A stretch of 11,385 bases of DNA, taken from Psychrilyobacter sp. Its GTDB lineage: Bacteria; Fusobacteriota; Fusobacteriia; Fusobacteriales; Fusobacteriaceae. Each line of letters starts with the position of its first letter. Within the stretch, counting starts at the first letter, position 1. Of this stretch, positions 5,973-11,385 are shown in pieces. The position numbers were made by a program, and so were the translations under genes. The stretch covers positions 1 through 11,385 of the forward strand of contig JAGLEA010000133.1 of assembly GCA_023145315.1 (NCBI GenBank). Direction: 5' to 3'. A model generated the notes under the pieces. That model did no database searches. It saw nothing but the letters and a program-made list of their open reading frames with translations, and had not been told where the DNA came from.

Positions 5973-7895
5973 TTAAACTCTCTTATTTTTTGTTTTTCGT
6001 TTTCTAAGTAAGATTAAATCCCTTAAATAGTGTTCATCTTTTGCTTCTATCCAATCTTGCCTAAAATTTTCATCTCTGATTAGATTGGCAATAGAGGCTA
6101 ATGTTTGTAAGTGTAGTTTATTTAATTTTGGACTACTAACGAATAGAAATACAGCTTTTATTTCAGGGTATTTATCACTAAATCTAATTCCTTCTTTACA
6201 TCTAAATACTGCCATATGAAAAGTGTCAATATCATCGATAACAATATGAGGGATAGCTGTAAACCCTGATATAGCAGTTGTAATATCATTTTCCCTTTGG
6301 AAAAATAATTCTTCTAACTCTGAACTATCTTTGTCTAAAATAGTAGAAAATTTATCTGCTTCTATTTTTATAAGATCTTCTAAACTAATATTACCTTCTA
6401 AATCTATAATTGGAGCATCTTTTACAATCTTATCAAAATCTGTAAGCTCAATATCATCTCTTTGATGAATAATATCTCTTAATTCACTCTCTAAGCTATG
6501 CCCCAACTTAAGGCTATCTGTAATTCTAATCAAAAGATGTAGAAGTGCATATTCCTTGCTTGAATTTTTCTTTCCATAGGTAAAATAGATAACTAAACTT
6601 ATTAAAATTAAACCAATACTAGATTCAATAGCTTTTACTCCTAATTTAGTAATAAAATAAGAAAATAAAAATATTGTGAAAATCTGTATCCAAGGATAAA
6701 AAGGTGCCTTAAATGACGGTCTATAGTTTGAAAGATTACTTTCACGAATAATTATTACTGATAAGTTTGTTAATATATATGTGGTTAAGATTACTGCTGA
6801 AGCTGTTTTAGCTAATGTTTCAAGTGGAAGCATTAATGATACAACCATTAACACACCTGTAGATATAATAGCCACTGTAGGAGTCTTAAATTTCTTGCTA
6901 ACTCCTCCTACAAATTGGGGAAAGAGTCTATCTCGACTAAGAGCTAGTGGATATCTTGATGCTGCCATAATCCCTGCATTTGCTGTAGAAATAAATGCCA
7001 AAAGTGAAGCAATAGTTAAAACTATATACCCTGGTTTTCCAGCTAGAACTTCTGCTGCATCAGCTATAGGTGTTAAAGAATTCGCTAATTGATCATTGGG
7101 TAAAACTCCTACAGTAACAAATAAAGTAGCGGCATATACAACAGTAATTACAAGGATAGATGATATCATTCCCTTTGGAATATTTACAGTAGGATTTTTT
7201 ACTTCTTCAGATATAGATGCAACCTTTAGGAGTCCACCAAAAGATACAAAAATAAATGCAGCTGTTGAAACTACAATACCAGTTCCTAGTGCAGAAAAAG
7301 GTGATCCTGTAGAAGCAAAGACAAATTTATTATCTACAAAAGTATATATTTGTAAAAAAGGATTAAAATATTGTAGGTCTATATTAAAGATTCCTACAGC
7401 GATGAAGATTCCCATAAGAATAAGTAATCCTATTACTAAAACAACTTCAAAAGTACTAGCTATCTCAACTCCTACAATATTTAGAAGTAAAAAAATACCA
7501 GTTACAACGGAAGATATCATTACTAGAGTAGTATGATCTAAATCCCCGCCAAAAATAATTCCTCCAACAACACCAGCAATACCAAATATTGCAAAAGCTG
7601 TCTTTAGACAAATAGCAAACCAGCTAAGAACACCAGAAATAGTCCCTATAAGTGGACCTAGGGTCCTCATAATGAAAAAATAATCTCCACCAGCTTTTGG
7701 CATGGCAGTAGTCAATTCAATAACAGATAAGATTCCAGCAAAAGCAATTAGTCCACCTAAAATATAACCGAGAATCATCAAAGGACCAGCTTTTGTAAAG
7801 GCCAATCCAGGTAGTATAAAGATTCCAGAACTAATCATTGCACCAGCTGAGATACTAAAAACATCCATAAAACCAAGTTCTTTTTTTAATTCCAT
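5973..7895 (-). CDS. APC-family amino acid permease fused to a PTS EIIA (type 2) domain
   Basis: This 640-residue protein combines a transporter with a phosphotransfer domain. Residues 1 to about 440 are an APC-superfamily permease with about twelve membrane segments. It begins with the family's signature first helix (GAMISSGIFILPG, residues 18-30), and MPKAGGDYFF lies between early helices. After a hydrophilic linker (about 440-494), residues about 495-636 match the fructose/mannitol-type EIIA domain. GFTAIPHIVI carries the histidine that HPr phosphorylates in that family (H550), so the domain could be active. A reasonable inference is that amino acid uptake is tuned by PTS phosphorylation state; the substrate is unknown. 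GGGGTGA lies just before the ATG and supports the start. The gene appears to be a single transcription unit, with a bidirectional terminator right after the stop and a palindrome upstream. Confidence 0.88.
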   Translation of the reverse strand: MELKKELGFMDVFSISAGAMISSGIFILPGLAFTKAGPLMILGYILGGLIAFAGILSVIELTTAMPKAGGDYFFIMRTLGPLIGTISGVLSWFAICLKTAFAIFGIAGVVGGIIFGGDLDHTTLVMISSVVTGIFLLLNIVGVEIASTFEVVLVIGLLILMGIFIAVGIFNIDLQYFNPFLQIYTFVDNKFVFASTGSPFSALGTGIVVSTAAFIFVSFGGLLKVASISEEVKNPTVNIPKGMISSILVITVVYAATLFVTVGVLPNDQLANSLTPIADAAEVLAGKPGYIVLTIASLLAFISTANAGIMAASRYPLALSRDRLFPQFVGGVSKKFKTPTVAIISTGVLMVVSLMLPLETLAKTASAVILTTYILTNLSVIIIRESNLSNYRPSFKAPFYPWIQIFTIFLFSYFITKLGVKAIESSIGLILISLVIYFTYGKKNSSKEYALLHLLIRITDSLKLGHSLESELRDIIHQRDDIELTDFDKIVKDAPIIDLEGNISLEDLIKIEADKFSTILDKDSSELEELFFQRENDITTAISGFTAIPHIVIDDIDTFHMAVFRCKEGIRFSDKYPEIKAVFLFVSSPKLNKLHLQTLASIANLIRDENFRQDWIEAKDEHYLRDLILLRKRKTKNKRV

Positions 7896-7953
7896 AACAT
7901 CACCCCATATAATTTATTATTACAAGTATACTATATTTCCTTAGAAATCAAAT

Positions 7954-7971
7954 TATATTAAGGTTAATATA
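7954..7971. repeat. 18-bp palindrome upstream of the permease gene
   Basis: TATATTAA-GG-TTAATATA is an 8+2+8 inverted repeat in the gap between the metallopeptidase gene and the permease gene. It overlaps a TATAAT (minus strand, 7957-7952) that could be a -10 of the permease gene. There is no following T tract in either direction, so an operator is more likely than a terminator. Such AT-only arms can arise by chance in this DNA. Confidence 0.4.
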
Positions 7972-7988
7972 GCTAAATTATTCTTTTT

Positions 7989-8627
7989 TTAGGGATTTAA
8001 TTTATATCCATTATCTTTTAGCCATTTTCTATAAGATTTAGGGTTTTCTATAAATTTCGATATATAATTCCAATACTCCTTAGAATGGTTTGGATATTTT
8101 AGATGTCCCAGTTCGTGAACAACGAGATATTCAATAACTTCAGTAGGAGCTTTTATAAGATTTAAATTAAATGTGATTGTACCACTAGAATAACAAATAC
8201 CCCAGGCAGATTTTAGAGTTTTTATATTAATTTTTTTAGGATAAAGGGACATCTTTTTACTATACTTATCTATGTATGACTCTAAAATGTTTTTTAGTTG
8301 AATAAAGTACCATCCTTCTAAATCCCTATCAAAATCAAATTTTAGATCTTTAATCCAGGTTTCTTTAAACACACCGTAAGAATAGAGTTTTCCTAAATAA
8401 TAAACCCCTTCTATTTTATTAAGGGCACTATATTTTTCTATCTTTTCATTAATCCATTCAAACTTGTTTTTTATTATTTCTAGACCATAAGAATAAGAAA
8501 CATTAGTAGGAATACTCAGAATCACTTCTAAATTAGGTTTAACTTGAAGGGAAATGTTTTTCTTTTTCTTCTTGATTATAACTATTTCTTGTTCTTTATT
8601 ACCAATAGTTAATGTGTACTTCTTCAT
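7989..8627 (-). CDS. YgjP/SprT-like zinc metallopeptidase
   Basis: This 212-residue predicted cytoplasmic protein belongs to the YgjP-like metallopeptidase family (formerly DUF45, related to SprT/M48 gluzincins). The N-terminal half is beta-rich with a poly-lysine stretch (KKKKKN, residues 19-24). The C-terminal half has SAWGICYSSGTITFN (140-154), matching the family's WGS-C motif region, then VVHELGH (169-175) with zinc ligands H171 and H175 and catalytic E172. NHSKEYW (180-186) follows, with H181 the likely third ligand. No signal peptide is seen. The start codon overlaps the stop of the upstream methyltransferase gene (TAATG), and no good independent ribosome site is visible, so translation is probably coupled. 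The physiological substrate is unknown for this family; any link with the methyltransferase is only positional. Confidence 0.87.
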   Translation of the reverse strand: MKKYTLTIGNKEQEIVIIKKKKKNISLQVKPNLEVILSIPTNVSYSYGLEIIKNKFEWINEKIEKYSALNKIEGVYYLGKLYSYGVFKETWIKDLKFDFDRDLEGWYFIQLKNILESYIDKYSKKMSLYPKKINIKTLKSAWGICYSSGTITFNLNLIKAPTEVIEYLVVHELGHLKYPNHSKEYWNYISKFIENPKSYRKWLKDNGYKLNP

Positions 8628-9214
8628 TATTTTGTTCCAATAAGTAAAAACAATGGATATTTCTTATCTTTCTTTTCGATAGTAAATATATTTTCGACTA
8701 CTTTAACCTCTTTAAAACCAACTTTTAGGAAAGTTTCTTCTAAATAATCATTAGAATAACCAAGAGAATAAACACCATCTAAAGAATCGTGAAATGAGCC
8801 ATCTTCCTTTGAGAGATCTGCAATAGCTAAAATACCATTTGGTTCTAAAGAGTCATATAATTTCTCTGCAAGTTTAGGAGTATCTTCAATATGGTGCATA
8901 ACCATAGAACTCATAATTAAATTAAACTTTGAATCAATCTCAAAAATATTAGTTAATTCTGTAGTTAAATTATTGTATTTTTCACCTTTATTATCTAAAA
9001 CTTTCAACATGTTAGGAGCTAAATCTATTCCATGTATTGATTTTACTTTATCGAGTAATGGAATAATAAGTAATCCAGTTCCACAACCGAAATCTAAAAC
9101 ATTCATTTGTTTATTTAAATTAATATTTTTAGCAATAGCTTTTGAAATACTATTTCCCCTTTTAATCTTCTCTTCTGTATCCCATTTTTTTGCTTGATTA
9201 TTAAATTTATCCAT
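8627..9214 (-). CDS. Class I SAM-dependent methyltransferase
   Basis: This 195-residue soluble protein has the Rossmann-type methyltransferase fold. Motif I is VLDFGCGTGLL (residues 39-49), which binds S-adenosylmethionine. The acidic residue closing beta strand 2 is D64 in GIDLAPNML, and MVMHHIED (104-111) fills the motif IV/post-II position. It resembles the small UbiE/Methyltransf_11-12 group. The acceptor cannot be told from sequence; small molecules are usual in this group. The start is well supported by AGGAGG shortly before the ATG. It is the first gene of a two-gene unit with the metallopeptidase, linked by a 1-base TAATG overlap. A hairpin upstream separates it from the acyl-ligase gene. 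Confidence 0.88.
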   Translation of the reverse strand: MDKFNNQAKKWDTEEKIKRGNSISKAIAKNINLNKQMNVLDFGCGTGLLIIPLLDKVKSIHGIDLAPNMLKVLDNKGEKYNNLTTELTNIFEIDSKFNLIMSSMVMHHIEDTPKLAEKLYDSLEPNGILAIADLSKEDGSFHDSLDGVYSLGYSNDYLEETFLKVGFKEVKVVENIFTIEKKDKKYPLFLLIGTK

Positions 9215-9250
9215 CTTATACCTCCTAAATTTCTAATAGTAGAGCCCCTT

Positions 9251-9293
9251 GATATAATAATCACCCTAAACAAATAAATGCTTAAGGTGATTA
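9251..9293 (-). terminator. Likely terminator after the acyl-ligase gene
   Basis: A 15-bp stem (9293-9279 with 9272-9258, two G-U pairs) closes a 6-base loop and lies 17 bases after the stop of the acyl-ligase gene. The tail on the minus strand (TTATATC) is poor in T, so termination may be incomplete and some read-through into the methyltransferase/peptidase pair is possible. I could not find a convincing promoter between this hairpin and 9214. Confidence 0.55.
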
Positions 9294-9309
9294 ATTTTAA
9301 ATATATAAA

Positions 9310-11385
9310 TTAAATTGTTTTAAGAGCTTCTTGAATAGAAATTTCACTCATGGTTACAATTTCATTTATATCCATATTTTTTGTTTCGATTATAGGTAAA
9401 AACTTTAATTTTACTCTACATGATATTGGAAAAACTCTTCCACTAGGCATAGCTTTATAAGCACCGTCAATTACAAAAGGTTGAATTGGAATATCCAATG
9501 TCTTACTCAGAATGGCAAAAGCTTTTTTAAACTTCTTCATTTGTCCATCTCTACTTCTTGCCCCTTCAGGAAAGATTACGAGGCTCTTCCCTTGACGAAG
9601 AACCATAGCAGCAGTTTGTAAGGTTTCAGTAACACCAGCTTTTTCATTTAAAAGGATGACATTTCCACGTTCTCCAACCCACTTTCTGAAATCACTTTTA
9701 AAATGTTTTTCGATAGATAAAAAATATGTCTTTTTAAGAGTATCTTTCTCTAAAACGTGCTGAAGCATAAATGCATCCAGCATGCTTTGATGATTTCCAA
9801 TGAAGATAGAACCTCTATTAGTAAGGTTTTCTAGCCCACTTTTTTCTATTTTTATATAAGTTTTAAAAAATAGTGAAAATAGAGATCTTGAGAACATCAA
9901 TGTAGAAGATGATTTAGGAATAAAGATATCAATATCTTTATTTAAAATATCATTCCAATCAGTTTCTTTTTCTGTAATCTCAACGCCTTTATCATGTAAA
10001 AATGTTGATAATTCTAATAAATTAGGATAATTATTAATCTCATCTTCTAAAAGGGTAATATTAAACCTATTACCTATAAAGGATAATAGCTCAACAAAAT
10101 CAAGAGAATCCAGTCCTAAGTCTAATTCAAAATGATCTGTAGAATGAGGAGTACTACCTTTTAATGTAGAGATAAAATCTTTTAAAAGACTATATTCTAG
10201 AAAGGCAGGTTCTTCTAAAACAACAACTTTTTTATCTTTTTCCTCTAGTAAATCATTTAGCATAAATCTACGAACTTTACCTAGCTTTGTTTTGGGTAGT
10301 TCTTCACTTATAATTTTAAAATCTAATATTTTTTTATAGTTAGGAGCATCTAAATTATACTTATCTATAATGTCCCACTTGATCTTTTCGTTGATATTTT
10401 TTATCCCTTCTTTCTGAACTAAAGATAGATTAGGATATATAATGGCAACTAGATGGTTTTTGTATTCAGTAACAGCAACCTCTTGAATAATATTAGTTTT
10501 AGATATAAGAATATTTTCTATATCAAGTGGGTTTATATTTTTACCATTAGGTAGAACAATCATCTCTTTTTTTCTTCCTATGATGAAAAGGTGTCCACCT
10601 TTAAACTCTCCTAAATCTCCAGTATGAAACCATCCCTCATTATCAATAGCTTCAGCAGTAGCCTCAGGCTTGTTATAATAACCCTTCATCACATTTGCTC
10701 CACGTACTACGACTTCTCTATCTGGGTTAATCTTTACTTCTACACCTTCAAGAGGAACTCCACATGATCCAGGGACGATATCATCTGGATATGTTAGAGT
10801 TAGCATTGGAGAAGTCTCTGTAAGCCCAAAACCTTCTACAAGAGAAAATCCTAAAGTTTTGAAATCTTGAATAATCTGTGGATCTATCTTAGCACCACCA
10901 GAAACCATGATATACATCTCTCCACCAAATCCATCTTGAACTTTTTTAAATATTTTTTTACCCAATTTTTTACTATTAGTTAAAGCAACTAATTTAAATA
11001 ATATTCTAGCAATAAAACTTGAGTTTATTTTATCCATAATTCCTTTATGGAACATTTCCCATAATCTAGGAACTCCCACAAATAAAGTAATCTTATGTTT
11101 TTGGAGAGCTGTTTTTATTCCATTTGATGAAAGATCATCAACAATAACAACAGTAGCACCAACATATAGAGGTGCCATAAGCGACCCCATTAGTGGTAAG
11201 ACATGGTGTAATGGTAAAAGTGCTAAAGCTCGGTCATAGTCATGAAATAATCCAAATTTAACAATGGTATTTATGTTTGACATAAGGTTACCCATGGTAA
11301 GCATAACCCCTTTTGGATCTCCAGTAGTACCAGAAGTATATAGAAGTAATACAGTTTGATCACCACTAGGTGCTTCTAAATAACT
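9310..11385 (-). CDS. Acyl-activating enzyme / acyl carrier / PlsC acyltransferase fusion, N-terminus outside the window
   Basis: The open frame continues to the right edge without a start, so the first part of the gene is missing; 691 residues are visible. It begins in an AMP-binding (ANL) ligase: YTSGTTGDPKG (visible residues 16-26), GFGLTETSP (185-193), GWFHTGDLG (251-259) and PKTKLGKVRR (364-373) with the likely catalytic Lys. Next is an acyl-carrier domain with DLGLDSL, whose S427 is the likely phosphopantetheine site. The C-terminal third is a PlsC/LPLAT acyltransferase with NHQSMLD (531-537, the HX4D motif) and FPEGARS (605-611). The protein should activate a fatty acid, hold it on the built-in carrier and pass it to a lysophospholipid or glycerol phosphate. 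E. coli Aas joins similar domains in the opposite order. The exact acceptor is inference. Confidence 0.88.
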   Translation of the reverse strand, partial: SYLEAPSGDQTVLLLYTSGTTGDPKGVMLTMGNLMSNINTIVKFGLFHDYDRALALLPLHHVLPLMGSLMAPLYVGATVVIVDDLSSNGIKTALQKHKITLFVGVPRLWEMFHKGIMDKINSSFIARILFKLVALTNSKKLGKKIFKKVQDGFGGEMYIMVSGGAKIDPQIIQDFKTLGFSLVEGFGLTETSPMLTLTYPDDIVPGSCGVPLEGVEVKINPDREVVVRGANVMKGYYNKPEATAEAIDNEGWFHTGDLGEFKGGHLFIIGRKKEMIVLPNGKNINPLDIENILISKTNIIQEVAVTEYKNHLVAIIYPNLSLVQKEGIKNINEKIKWDIIDKYNLDAPNYKKILDFKIISEELPKTKLGKVRRFMLNDLLEEKDKKVVVLEEPAFLEYSLLKDFISTLKGSTPHSTDHFELDLGLDSLDFVELLSFIGNRFNITLLEDEINNYPNLLELSTFLHDKGVEITEKETDWNDILNKDIDIFIPKSSSTLMFSRSLFSLFFKTYIKIEKSGLENLTNRGSIFIGNHQSMLDAFMLQHVLEKDTLKKTYFLSIEKHFKSDFRKWVGERGNVILLNEKAGVTETLQTAAMVLRQGKSLVIFPEGARSRDGQMKKFKKAFAILSKTLDIPIQPFVIDGAYKAMPSGRVFPISCRVKLKFLPIIETKNMDINEIVTMSEISIQEALKTI

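Noticed and set aside
6781..7536. Two long plus-strand open frames opposite the permease gene.
   Set aside because: They lie wholly antisense to the conserved membrane domain, have no ribosome sites, and their translations show no recognisable domain.
8973..9197. Plus-strand open frame opposite the methyltransferase gene.
   Set aside because: It covers the antisense of the SAM-binding motif and has no start signals.
1..11385. CRISPR array, tRNA or rRNA genes.
   Set aside because: No regularly spaced repeat clusters, tRNA-like cloverleaf sequence or rRNA signature was seen on either strand.

Overview
The window is very AT-rich DNA. Its genes have strong AGGAGG-type ribosome binding sites and tight spacing. 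The gene set combines LA_2272-type surface-repeat proteins with N-terminal signal peptides and a terminal Phe, a phosphatidylserine decarboxylase followed by a NusG-domain-II protein, a glucose-type PTS EIICB, an amino acid permease carrying a PTS EIIA domain, and an AMP-ligase/acyl-carrier/PlsC fusion. This fits Fusobacteriota (a Fusobacterium or Cetobacterium relative), a low-GC group with an outer membrane. The taxonomic call is inference from gene content and base composition; no rRNA or tRNA gene is visible.

Layout. At the left edge (1-97, minus) is the first 32 codons of a P-loop NTPase. Divergent from it are two tandem paralogues (311-877 and 1056-1619, plus) for small secreted beta-repeat proteins, each with its own promoter-like sequence and terminator. 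A bidirectional terminator separates them from a minus-strand pair: psd, making phosphatidylethanolamine, overlaps a membrane-anchored NusG_II-domain protein. Upstream of psd, and ended by its own strong terminator, is ptsG (3036-4487, minus).

The ptsG gene faces away from a 353-residue protein (4796-5857, plus) with the architecture of a Mu/TnsB-type transposase: an N-terminal HTH, an integrase-like core and a C-terminal beta-barrel. One expected catalytic Asp appears to be missing and no transposon ends were found. The 308-bp divergent region holds two near-consensus promoters, an exact 16-bp repeat shared with the start of the transposase-like gene, two other helically phased direct repeats, and a leader hairpin before ptsG. 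This is the most unusual part of the window: it may be a domesticated transposase acting as a DNA-binding regulator of itself and of ptsG.

The right part, all on the minus strand, holds the permease-EIIA fusion (5973-7895), a translationally coupled methyltransferase and YgjP/SprT-like metallopeptidase pair (7989-9214), and the 3' two thirds or more of a multidomain acyl-activating/acyl-carrier/acyltransferase protein that runs off the right edge. Two themes recur: envelope lipid synthesis (psd and the ligase-ACP-PlsC protein) and PTS-linked uptake (ptsG and the permease-EIIA).
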